A DNA stretch of 64,000 nt from Serinus canaria (Eukaryota > Chordata > Aves > Passeriformes > Fringillidae), in assembly GCF_022539315.1 (NCBI RefSeq), contig NC_066337.1, positions 7,222,861 to 7,286,860 on the forward strand, given 5' to 3'. The notes below the pieces were generated by a model. The model worked only from the letters and a program-made list of their open reading frames with translations. It had not been told where the DNA came from and did no database searches. Positions 25,701 through 33,144 of this stretch are shown piece by piece (the stretch's first letter is position 1; every line of letters starts with the position of its first letter). The position numbers and the translations under genes are program-made.

Positions 25701-27325
25701 AGAGCTTAAAGGTTCAAAGGGGAAAATAGCGTTGGGGTGTTAAAATGAGCAGATCACACTTAGTTAAGGGTTGTGTGCTTTGAGGGGTATTTAAACATTG
25801 AAAGCTGCCAAGCACTGCCAGACATAGAGGTGACTTCTGCAATAACAAAGCAAGTGACAGCTGAAGGTGACCACCAGACTGGTCTGCCTTCAAATGCTTC
25901 TTTTCCTTGCCACTGAAAACAATCTGATGAGAATTTGAGGAGGAAAGGGAGGAAAATATCTTTTAGATATATATATGAAAACACTGCATTTATTTTGATT
26001 ATGTTATCTGTAGGCTGCAGTGTCACAGTGTATAAATTACTCCGTTTTGGAAAGTGCCCCAGATAATACATGGCACAGAGTCTCAAATACAGGTCATCAC
26101 TTAGCAGTGCCTCTTTGTTCCAGGAGGGCAACCAGTATGGATCTGCCAATGCCCATGCGCTTCCGGCACTTGAAGAAGACCTCCAAGGAGGCAGTTGGTG
26201 TCTACAGGTACGGTTTTGCTCTGGTGCCACTGCCCATAGGATATGGGAAGGTGGAAACTGGAAACCTTCTGTGAAGCCAGACTGCAAAATTGAGGGGAAA
26301 AGTAGCCTTGAGATTGTTTCCCTCTTCCTTCTCTCTGCCCAAGTTATGTATTTGAAAAGTAATCCTCAGCACAGACCACTTGCTCCTTGCTGGCTTTACC
26401 TTGGCAATAGCTCAGGTGTAGGCAGAGTGACCTGGTGGTGTTCTTGTTAGCGTTCCCTTAGAGAAGGGTTAACAGTACGACAGTGGTCCTTGTCACAGTC
26501 TGTTTTTTGCAGCCTTTGCAATCTGATGTTCTTGAGCTTTGCTTGTCTTGTTTGAAATAATTTGCTTTTCTCATTGCATTTTAGGTCTCCTATCCATGGC
26601 CGAGGTCTGTTCTGCAAAAGGAACATCGATGCAGGTGAGATGGTGATCGAATATTCAGGCAATGTCATTCGCTCCATCCTCACTGACAAACGAGAGAAAT
26701 ACTACGACAGTAAGGTGAGTTTTGGGCTTTTGTAGATGTTCTTAAAGAGTTTGGGAGAGCTAGATAGTGGCTGATATGCTAGATAGGCCTATATGAAAAT
26801 TCTCTTGGGGTCATCTCAAATTGTGTTATTTTCATTCTAGCTGGAGCTTTAGAGGCACTTCTCTTTCCATTCTGTGGTCTGGACAGGGTCTCAGATTAGT
26901 CTCAGTGAATGTGGGGTTGAAATTATTCAGGCAGGAGTGTGTGAGGCCCAGTGGAGAGTGGCTGCAGAGCCAGCTTCAGAGCTGGGCTGTCTGCTGGGGT
27001 TGCTGTGCTGCCCTGCCTGCACTAATCCTCCTGTGTCCTCCCTGCGCAGGGCATTGGGTGCTACATGTTTCGCATTGATGACTCCGAGGTGGTGGATGCC
27101 ACCATGCACGGGAACGCAGCCCGCTTCATCAACCACTCCTGTGAGCCCAACTGCTACTCCCGGGTCATCAACATCGATGGCCAGAAACACATTGTCATCT
27201 TTGCCATGCGCAAAATCTACCGAGGGGAAGAGCTCACTTACGACTATAAGTTCCCCATTGAAGACGCCAGCAACAAACTGCCCTGTAACTGTGGTGCCAA
27301 GAAGTGCAGGAAGTTTTTAAACTAG
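1..27325 (+). CDS. KMT2A: KMT2A (MLL1) histone H3K4 methyltransferase, 5'-partial, 34 exons in window
   Basis: Nuclear lysine methyltransferase that writes H3K4 methylation within the WDR5/RBBP5/ASH2L complex. The window enters inside exon 3; the ATG at base 1 is an internal codon. Exons: 1-1743, 3012-3189, 3560-3794, 4829-4893, 5407-5778, 6391-6464, 7077-7205, 8060-8173, 9227-9373, 9627-9722, 10492-10612, 11353-11466, 11804-11988, 12547-12720, 13526-13636, 13873-13946, 14433-14626, 14935-15041, 15147-15284, 15804-15962, 16254-16371, 16451-16529, 16778-16938, 17570-17755, 18363-22644, 22952-23032, 23542-23606, 23988-24158, 24679-24753, 25024-25198, 25584-25691, 26124-26207, 26585-26714, 27050-27325. 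The total is 10,521 nt, with every junction in phase. Domain order (CXXC, PHD1-3, bromodomain, extended PHD, FYRN, taspase sites, FYRC, Win motif, SET, post-SET) is that of MLL1. The N-terminal menin-binding and AT-hook region lies upstream of the window. One intron (25199-25583) is GC-AG. Confidence 0.98.
3012..3189 (+). CDS. KMT2A: KMT2A exon 4: conserved linker before the CXXC domain
   Basis: A 178-nt exon between a TCTAG acceptor and a GATG|GTGAGT donor. It encodes [15 protein letters not shown] and a basic stretch ending in [14 protein letters not shown], which is nearly invariant in MLL1. It ends one base into an Asp codon that the exon at 3560 completes. Confidence 0.93.
3404..3444. 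repeat. 41-bp alternating purine-pyrimidine tract with 38-bp near-palindrome
   Basis: Every base from 3404 to 3444 alternates purine and pyrimidine. Bases 3407-3444 form a dyad centred at 3425/3426 with 17 of 19 pairs matching; the inner CATGTGTACACATG is perfect. It lies in the intron just before the CXXC exon. Confidence 0.85.
3560..4893 (+). CDS. KMT2A: KMT2A exons 5-6: CXXC zinc finger (unmethylated CpG binding)
   Basis: Two exons, 3560-3794 and 4829-4893, encode the CXXC domain. The signature is [18 protein letters not shown] followed by [17 protein letters not shown] and then [17 protein letters not shown]. The eight zinc-ligand cysteines in two CGxCxxC-type clusters are present, as is the KFGG DNA-contact loop known from MLL1. 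The domain recruits the enzyme to CpG-island promoters. The 1,034-bp intron splits the domain at a Lys codon and carries a telomere-motif inverted repeat, annotated separately. Confidence 0.96.
4224..4251. repeat. Telomere-motif inverted repeat in the intron splitting the CXXC domain
   Basis: AGGGTTAGG (4224-4232) and CCTAACCCT (4243-4251) are exact reverse complements separated by 10 bases, so a 9-bp stem with TTAGGG-like arms can form. Confidence 0.8.
5407..7205 (+). CDS. KMT2A: KMT2A exons 7-9: linker between CXXC and PHD1
   Basis: Exons 5407-5778, 6391-6464 and 7077-7205 encode a Lys-, Ser- and Pro-rich disordered linker, then [21 protein letters not shown] and [11 protein letters not shown]. 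The sequence drifts in exon 7 but is well conserved in exons 8 and 9. Exon 8 is 74 nt, as I recall for human; exon 9 is 129 nt here against a recalled 132 nt in human. In human KMT2A this stretch starts the leukaemia breakpoint cluster region. Confidence 0.93.
8060..11466 (+). CDS. KMT2A: KMT2A exons 10-14: PHD fingers 1-3
   Basis: Exons 8060-8173, 9227-9373, 9627-9722, 10492-10612 and 11353-11466. PHD1 covers [20 protein letters not shown] and [14 protein letters not shown]2 covers [20 protein letters not shown] to [19 protein letters not shown] and [23 protein letters not shown]3 covers [20 protein letters not shown] and [16 protein letters not shown]. Cys4-His-Cys3 zinc ligands are visible in each. 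In MLL1, PHD3 binds H3K4me3 and the cyclophilin PPIE (Cyp33). The splice into exon 15 yields ENLSDEMYE, the isoform lacking the TED-type insertion seen in some human transcripts. Confidence 0.96.
11804..14626 (+). CDS. KMT2A: KMT2A exons 15-19: bromodomain and following linker
   Basis: Exons 11804-11988, 12547-12720, 13526-13636, 13873-13946 and 14433-14626. They encode the atypical MLL1 bromodomain, from [19 protein letters not shown] through [13 protein letters not shown] and [14 protein letters not shown] to [17 protein letters not shown]. The acetyl-lysine pocket Asn of canonical bromodomains is not obvious, as known for MLL1. The domain packs against PHD3. The linker after it ([20 protein letters not shown]) is strongly conserved. 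Confidence 0.95.
14935..15962 (+). CDS. KMT2A: KMT2A exons 20-22: extended PHD4 domain
   Basis: Exons 14935-15041, 15147-15284 and 15804-15962. The extended PHD architecture is clear: [53 protein letters not shown] and [19 protein letters not shown] ending CQRH. Zinc-ligand cysteines and histidines are at the expected spacing. The first exon uses a TTAAG acceptor (AAG rather than CAG or TAG), which is acceptable but less common. Confidence 0.95.
16254..16938 (+). CDS. KMT2A: KMT2A exons 23-25: FYRN domain
   Basis: Exons 16254-16371, 16451-16529 and 16778-16938. They encode [34 protein letters not shown] and [18 protein letters not shown], ending with KRCVYTCKI. This is the N-terminal half (FYRN) of the split FY-rich fold. 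It pairs with FYRC (24679-25198) to hold the two taspase-1 cleavage products together. Intron 23/24 is only 79 bp, the shortest in the gene. Confidence 0.96.
17570..22644 (+). CDS. KMT2A: KMT2A exons 26-27: giant exon with taspase-1 sites and transactivation domain
   Basis: Exon 26 (17570-17755) and the 4,282-nt exon 27 (18363-22644, ending GTTACAGG|GTAAGA). The conserved block [35 protein letters not shown] sits near 19680-19790. Taspase-1 sites follow: QVDGADD at 19829-19849 and QLDGVDD at 19985-20005. The CBP KIX-binding activation motif SDIMDFVL is at 20378-20401. The remainder is Ser/Thr/Pro-rich and disordered with conserved islands such as [18 protein letters not shown]. The sequence diverges most from mammals at both ends of exon 27. 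Confidence 0.96.
22952..24158 (+). CDS. KMT2A: KMT2A exons 28-30: low-conservation linker before FYRC
   Basis: Three small exons: 22952-23032, 23542-23606 and 23988-24158. The first two encode a rapidly evolving linker. They are accepted because acceptors (CCAG, CAAG), donors (GG|GTAAGG, GCAG|GTATGT) and phases all agree. The third carries the conserved [11 protein letters not shown], then a stretch ending [13 protein letters not shown] and [13 protein letters not shown]. Exons 28 and 29 are the least certain KMT2A exons here. Confidence 0.85.
24679..25198 (+). CDS. KMT2A: KMT2A exons 31-32: FYRC domain and Win motif
   Basis: Exons 24679-24753 and 25024-25198 encode [20 protein letters not shown], then [27 protein letters not shown] and [17 protein letters not shown]. 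They end in the WDR5-interacting motif GSARAEV (25170-25190) followed by HLR. Exon 32 ends CTGAG|GCAAGT, a GC splice donor. Using the nearest GT instead (25203) would put the next exon out of frame and into an early stop. Confidence 0.95.
25584..27325 (+). CDS. KMT2A: KMT2A exons 33-36: catalytic SET and post-SET domains
   Basis: Exons 25584-25691, 26124-26207, 26585-26714 and 27050-27325. SET-I and the SAM/substrate motifs are intact: [29 protein letters not shown], then the catalytic knot [15 protein letters not shown] and the [10 protein letters not shown] strand. The post-SET zinc site [13 protein letters not shown] ends at the TAG stop, 27323-27325. Every residue I know to be needed for the SET fold is present, so an active H3K4 methyltransferase is expected. 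Confidence 0.97.
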
Positions 27326-30300
27326 AACTTCCATCAGCTGCAAGTGAGCCCTGCAGGGCCTGGGGTGAACCAAAGCTTTGAGTGAGCCCCTCCCCGGCCA
27401 CTCAGATGGGACAGAGAGGCCAGAAGCAGGAGTGAAGATGGACTGGGCTCAGGGACCTGAGACTGGCGGCTGTGTTTGTCCGAGTCCACATCTTCATGTC
27501 TCGCATGTGCACACTCACCCTTGTGAGAGACATGGGCAGCTGGAGAAGATCAGCATGGTTATGTTTTTGCTATTCTCATTTCCCCCCGCCCCCATATTTG
27601 TTTCTCAGCGTGGGGCTAATGAGTGGAGAGGAGAGGGGAGGTCACCCCAGGCCCAGGTACAGGGCAGCAGTCATGGGTCATGTCCCTCTCAGTCTCCTGG
27701 CCAGAGCTCTCCTTCCTAGGGCTGAATCCGTGGTTGGGTAGTGCAGTATTTGAGCTTGCCTCCTGGGGAGAAGGTCTGTGCCTCGCCAGTGGCCCCCGGG
27801 GACTGCATGTCTGCGAAACACTATGTGTGAGTGGGAGTAGGTGCACAGTGGGCTGGCTTGGCTGCTCCTGAGGACAGCAGAAAAGAACAGCCCACAACTA
27901 GACACAAGAAGAGTTTGGCTGACATATTGCTCTGAAATCCCTGCCTGAGAGCAGGGGAGCTCCTGGCATTCTTTGGCAAAGAGGGCTTGTGCCAACAGCT
28001 GGGGCTCTGTAAATCTTTGCCAGCAAAGGCTCCCGTTCACCAACACTCCCTCTGTGGCCATGTGGGAGGGAAGTAGTCCTCTGGGTTCTGTTTCCAGCAG
28101 CTGGGTTCCTCCTCTGTCCAGCAAGCTCCTGGCGCAGCCAGCCAGCAGTGTCTCGAGGAGCCGAGGTCTCTAGAGAGAGGAGGGAGTGCGAGCCAGCCCG
28201 GCCTTGGTCACACACTGCTGTAGAGCAGGAGCTGGGAAGGACTGGTGTGGAGGCACCCGCTCTGCTCTGCCTGCCACAGTGTCCCAGGCTTGGCAGGGGC
28301 AGGCAGGAGAGTGGCCCTGCAGCCTGTCATGGTCAGTCGTCTGGGTGTAGTCATGTTGTGTTCCCCAGAAGACACAGAAGGACACCAAAACGGAGCCAGA
28401 GTTCTCTGCAAAGGCAAGGCCAAGTGCCAGCTGGTCTCGCCCACAGCATCCTGAGACGCATAGGAAATACGGGAGGCGTTGGCACAGTGGATGAGGAACC
28501 AGGCCAGGTCTGAGCAGGTTGAGGGACACCACTGTCCTGGTTGGAGCAGTGTGAGTCCTCCTCCCTATTGGGTCTGCCCTGTGCCTCAGAGCAAAACCAG
28601 AGAGAGACAAATGAGAGACCCAAGCCTGACAGTGACAACATTGGATTCTGCTCTGTTCTGTTTACAGTTTAGTATTTAAGGTTTTATAAATGTAAATATA
28701 TTTTGTATATTTTTCTATGAGAAGCACTTCATAGGGGAAAGCACTTATGACGAGGCTTTTTACAGTGGTATTATCCTAATTTAAGAGAATCTCTTTTTAA
28801 TGATTTTTTTATTTTCATAGGATGGTTCTAGGAAATACCTGGCTGGACACAGTCTGAGCCTTTCTCCAGTGGGGGGGTTGCTTTAGTTTTGTTTTCTACT
28901 CTTGTTCTGCCTTTTTGACTTCAGTAACTGTCTCCGGGAGGGTTGACTGGACCTTAAACTGTATTTGCCCATAAGGATGGGGCAGGAGGGAGAGCTGCCC
29001 TGCATGGTATGAGTTTCGCTCTGTGGGAGGACAGTGTGTGACTTGGGCAGATAGTTTGATTCTGCCTTGCCCATGCTGGTATCCTGCAAGAGTTTGGAAA
29101 GGAAAAGCAAGACAGGATGAGACCTGACTCTCAATACCTCTTTGCTGGGCGGCCAGTCTGAGACACACACCTCCTGCCACAGTCTGTCCTTCAGGCAGAT
29201 AGGTTTTTCTGCGCAGAAGGGAAAGCAGAAAGCACCCTCGCTTTTCTGAGCTTTTCTGGTGGTTAAGTTGCAGTTGTTACAGGAGCCACACTTCCCGGAG
29301 CTGATGTATCCGAGGGCTGCTCTGAACCGGCACTGGCAGTTGGTGGAGAAGTGTCTGGGAGTGCCTGCTGACTCCCCAGGCCTCTCAGAGGGGCATCCCC
29401 CATCCACACCTCTCTGGTCTTGAGACTTCTTCCTCTGCCCTGAGAAGGAGCAGCAGCGCTCGGAGGTTCAGAACCTGCCAATTTCCTTTTGTTATTGCAC
29501 TGTGTGAGGATGATTTGTTGGTAACTGTTGAAAGCAAAGTCACATTGAGGCTGCATTTGTTACTGAGAGGATTTGATGCACTGACAGTTTGGGAACGCAC
29601 ATACTTTGAGGAGCCCAGAGAGTGCCCATCCTGGGGATCTGGGCCCCGCGGCCCGGAGCACAGCTGCTCTTGGCCCTTTTCCTTCCGTTTCTGACGCGGG
29701 GCGGGGGCATAGCCCTTGCCATGGCAAAGCCCCTGGATTTATCCTAGAGCTCAGCTATGCTTTCTCACCCCGCGCTCCCCGATTTCCTGGCTGCAGGAGG
29801 AGGTTCCACTGGGAAGCGCTGCCCAGAGCCACCCCACGTGGGGAGAAGTGGGAAGGAGGGTCAAGGGGAGCGCTGTGCCTCAGGAGTCCCCAAGAGCCAA
29901 GTGCCAGGCAACCTCCTCCCGCCGGGACCAGCCGAGCCAGCGGGCTGCCTGCTTTGCTGCTATTCCCGTCGCGGCTGCCTCAGCAGGAGCCGCTGTGGCC
30001 AGTGAAACTGTCTGTACCCCAGGGAGCTGCACCTGCCGTGGCCAGCCCGGGCTCCTGGGGACACCAGGGCAGCTGAGCCTGCCTGCCCTCGGCCCGGGCT
30101 GGCCAGGAGCACCCAGCTCCCCGTGTATGAATGTATATTTTATAAGGACTGACGCAGATCATGGTATCTGAAAATACTAAAAAAGGAACTTAAGGCGTTT
30201 CTGGTTTTTTTTTGTACAAACCGACATGTTTTTTTTAAAGGAGAAGCGGGTCATTGCAAAGGGCTGGGTCTTTTTTTTCTGGTTTTCTTTCATTTCAAAG

Positions 30301-31145
30301 CAATACCAAGTTCTTCAGCAGGACGGTCTGTGCAGAATCATGCCATTCACCCATACACTGGTCCACTCTCAACACTTGCAAATTTTTTTATAACTATAAA
30401 TACAATATATATAGGAACTAATATAGTAATGCACCGTGTAATGAAGCCTAGTTCAGTATCGGTTCATGGCTTTTAATTCTCTTTAACACTATATATAAGG
30501 ATTGTGTTACAGTTGCTCACAGCTCCAGGAAAGCCTTGCTGCTCATTCCCCACTGGCAGCCAGGGCCGGAAGCTGGGAGCGGGTGGTTTGGCCTTTCCTG
30601 GCCCTTCTTGTTACAGTCAGTACTTGTACAACTTGGTTTCTTCCTTTCCTTCCTCTCGTTTTGGTTATGAATGTTGGGGTACCACCTACATATAGGGGAA
30701 TAATGTGCTCTGTGCTTTCCTGGTATCTTTTTAACAAGGTACAGTAGCTTCGTCTATCGGCCGAGAACTATACTTGTGGTGTTTCTTTTATTGAACTTAC
30801 AGTCTCTTTAGTAACTACAGATAGGTGAATAATTGTTTCAAAAAACAAAAAACAAAAAAAAAAAAAAAGAAAAAAAAAAAGCTCTGCAAAGGCAAGGTTA
30901 TGTTCTAGAAATACATTTCTTGACAACTTATCATGTATAACAAAACTTTTTTTTTTCTTGTGTTCTTCCAATCTACTGGTTGTTTGTTTTTTTTTGGTTT
31001 TTTTGCTTCGGTTTTTTGGGTTTTTTAAAAAAAAAGAGGAAACGTGTCTAAAGTGCATCAGTGTTAACTCCCTGCCACAGGGAAGAAGGAAATACTTTAA
31101 TAGTTTAAAAAAATGCTGAAAGCTCTGCAAAAGACTGAATGTAAA

Positions 31146-31151
31146 AATAAA
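31146..31151 (+). terminator. KMT2A: KMT2A proximal poly(A) signal AATAAA
   Basis: The hexamer lies 17 bases upstream of a genomic run of 15 A (31168-31182), where cleavage would be expected. That A-run would also cause internal priming in oligo-dT libraries, so mapped 3' ends here need care. Confidence 0.6.
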
Positions 31152-31242
31152 AAGTGTACATAGTTGTAAAAAAAAAAAAAAAGGAGTTTTTAAACATGTT
31201 TATTTTCTATGCACTTTTTTTTATTTAAGTGATAGTTTAATT

Positions 31243-31248
31243 AATAAA
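31243..31248 (+). terminator. KMT2A: KMT2A distal poly(A) signal AATAAA
   Basis: A second hexamer, followed by a GT-containing stretch (TGTCAAGTTTATTG). It is the last candidate before TTC36, whose start codon is about 310 bp further on. Confidence 0.6.
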
Positions 31249-31265
31249 CATGTCAAGTTTATTGC

Positions 31266-31554
31266 TGCAGAGGGCTCTCTCCATTTCTTCTTGAGAACTG
31301 AGAAGCTGCTTCTTCTCCAGGACACTCAGCAGGGATGGGAGCCCCTGGCCAGCACCAAGGGCTGTGCAGGGTGTTCAGTGAGGAGCCCTCGGTTCTGGTG
31401 TGTGCGAGTGACCTTGGGTCACGGCTGGGGGCACTGGCCGGGCGGTGGGGCCTCAGCCCAGGCTGCGATAGGATGAGGCAGGGTGAACATTAACTGGGCT
31501 GTGGCAGCCTGCTTGTGCCTGCAGCCTTGTCACAGGCCTCACTGACACAGCAGC
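31266..31554 (+). promoter_or_regulatory. KMT2A-TTC36 intergenic spacer, presumed TTC36 promoter
   Basis: About 290 bp separates the last KMT2A poly(A) signal from the TTC36 ATG. It is GC-rich but not a CpG island. No TATA box or other strong element was recognised. All TTC36 core promoter and 5'UTR sequence must lie here or inside the KMT2A 3'UTR. Confidence 0.5.
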
Positions 31555-32435
31555 ATGGCCACAGCCAACGACAGGGCCGTCCTGCAGACCATCTTCAACC
31601 CCAGCACCCCTTTTGGGGATATCCCAGGGCTGGATGAGGAGGAGGAGGATGTCCAGGATGAAGGTGAGTGATGCTGCATTAGGTTCTCACTGGAATTGCC
31701 AGCAGGGTCCCCATAGGGCAAGCAGGTGGGCAGGGAAGAAGGCTCTGCAGGCTGGGAGCAGTGCCTGCTTGAGGATGGACATCAGCACCCCTGCCCTGTG
31801 TCTGTTCCCTTCTGCACAGGGAGTGCAGGGTGGCAGTGGGACTGGGCCCCGTGGGTCGTCCTGCTGCCTCCACCTCCCAGTCACGAGCTCCCGTTTGCAC
31901 TGCAACAGTGGAACCTTTTCCGTTGGAGCTGCTGGATCAAGTCCGGGAGCTGGAGCTGCAGGGGGTTTCTGCGGCTGAGTCAGGAGACATCAGCACGGCC
32001 CTGGAGCGGTTCAGCGAGGCCATTCGCCTGCTGCCCGAGCGCGCCTCGGGCTACAATAACCGGGCCCAGGCCCTGCGCTTGCGCGGAGACGTGGCAGGTG
32101 AGCAGCGCAGGTGCGGCTGGTCTTCTGGAAGCCCCAGCCCCTACCAACGCCTCCCCTCGTTGCCAGGTGCCCTGCAGGACCTGGACGCTGCCATACGGCT
32201 GAGCCGCGGCTGCGGTCGTGCCGCCTGCCAGAGCTTCGTGCAGCGCGGCCTCATCCACCGGCTGCAGGCGCGGGACGAGGATGCCCGGCGGGACTTCGAG
32301 CGCGCAGCGCGCTTGGGCAGCGCCTTCGCCCGACAGCAGCTCGTGCTTCTCAACCCCTACTCTGCGCTGTGCAACCAGATGCTCTGCGAGATGCTCGGCC
32401 GGCTGCGCAACCCCGATGGAACCGGAAGCGACTGA
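31555..32435 (+). CDS. TTC36: TTC36 tetratricopeptide repeat protein, complete, 3 exons
   Basis: Small TPR protein (HBP21; known as an HSP70-associated protein, mainly liver and kidney in mammals). Exons are 31555-31663, 31909-32097 and 32167-32435, giving 188 aa against 189 aa in human. The ATG sits in a good context (CAGCATGG). The N-terminus has the conserved [11 protein letters not shown] motif and an acidic stretch. Three TPR units follow: [20 protein letters not shown], then [20 protein letters not shown], then [20 protein letters not shown]. The C-terminal [15 protein letters not shown] is diagnostic of the family. Introns are 245 and 69 bp. The gene lies head-to-tail between KMT2A and TMEM25, as in mammals. 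Codon use is markedly GC-richer than in KMT2A. Confidence 0.96.
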
Positions 32436-32615
32436 GACGGGCAGGAGATGAGCCGGATAGAGCCGTGCTCCTGAGCTGGCCAGGCAGACATGTCCTGGTG
32501 GCCAGAAAAGGTCCACCTCAGCTGCCAGAGCTCCTGTTCCTCCTCCTGGCTAACAGCCAGGGACTGGAAAATACCAAAACACCTTGCTGTGTTTGTCTCG
32601 CTCTGCTCCACCCCG

Positions 32616-32621
32616 AATAAA
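32616..32621 (+). terminator. TTC36: TTC36 poly(A) signal AATAAA
   Basis: The hexamer lies 181 bases after the stop, followed by a CT- then TG-rich stretch (CTCTGTTCC, CTGCTTGTGG). The TMEM25 CpG-rich promoter begins about 130 bp downstream. Confidence 0.8.
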
Positions 32622-32739
32622 GCTCCCTCTGTTCCCAGCACCTGGGCTCTGCTTGTGGCATTGCAGGCATTGTGGTGTGATTCCCAAGCGTGCACAGCCC
32701 CGGTGAGGTGGGTGGCGCGGTAGGTGCAAGTCTGAGCCC

Positions 32740-33122
32740 TCTTCCTTGCAGAGGAGAGATCCGAGGCGCGGGGACGCGCACACCCCGTCTCGGCCGGGTA
32801 GCCTCCGGCCGCTCTCGCAAGCGGCGGGACCGACCCCGCGGCTGCGCGCAGCAATCGCGCTCGGGGAAGGCGGCGACGGGGCCCCGGCGAGACGGACGAA
32901 CGCCCGCAGCCGTGCTGGGGACCGCCCCTGCGCCGCATGCACTGCCCTGCCTGCCGGGGCCCAGGCGCAGAGCCGCACTGCAGACTGGGCTGGACACAGT
33001 AGCAGCAATGCTGCAGGTAAGGTGCGGCTGGGCCACATCCTCCGACCCTGCTGCGTGCTGGAACACCGGGGCCCAGCGTGGTGGACGCCCCCACGTCCCT
33101 GTTCTAGCTGCCTCTCTCCTAG
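32740..33122 (+). promoter_or_regulatory. TMEM25: TMEM25 CpG-rich promoter and likely non-coding first exon
   Basis: Bases 32755-32960 are dense in CG dinucleotides, unlike the flanks. A first exon probably ends at GCTGCAG|GTAAGG (33016/33017) and splices to CTCCTAG|CGCTGAG (33123), just before the TMEM25 start codon. No TATA box is seen. Start and end of the exon are inferred. Confidence 0.6.
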
Positions 33123-33144
33123 CGCTGAGCACGGCTGATATAAC

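Larger units (their letters stand above)
27326..31265 (+). other. KMT2A: KMT2A 3'UTR
   Basis: About 3.9 kb with no supportable ORF after the SET stop. The first 1.3 kb and a second block near 29600-30130 are GC-rich; the rest is AT-rich with long A and T tracts at 30838-30880 and 30947-31035. Two candidate poly(A) signals lie at the end (31146 and 31243). A 16-base exact repeat occurs at 28404 and 30882. Confidence 0.85.
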
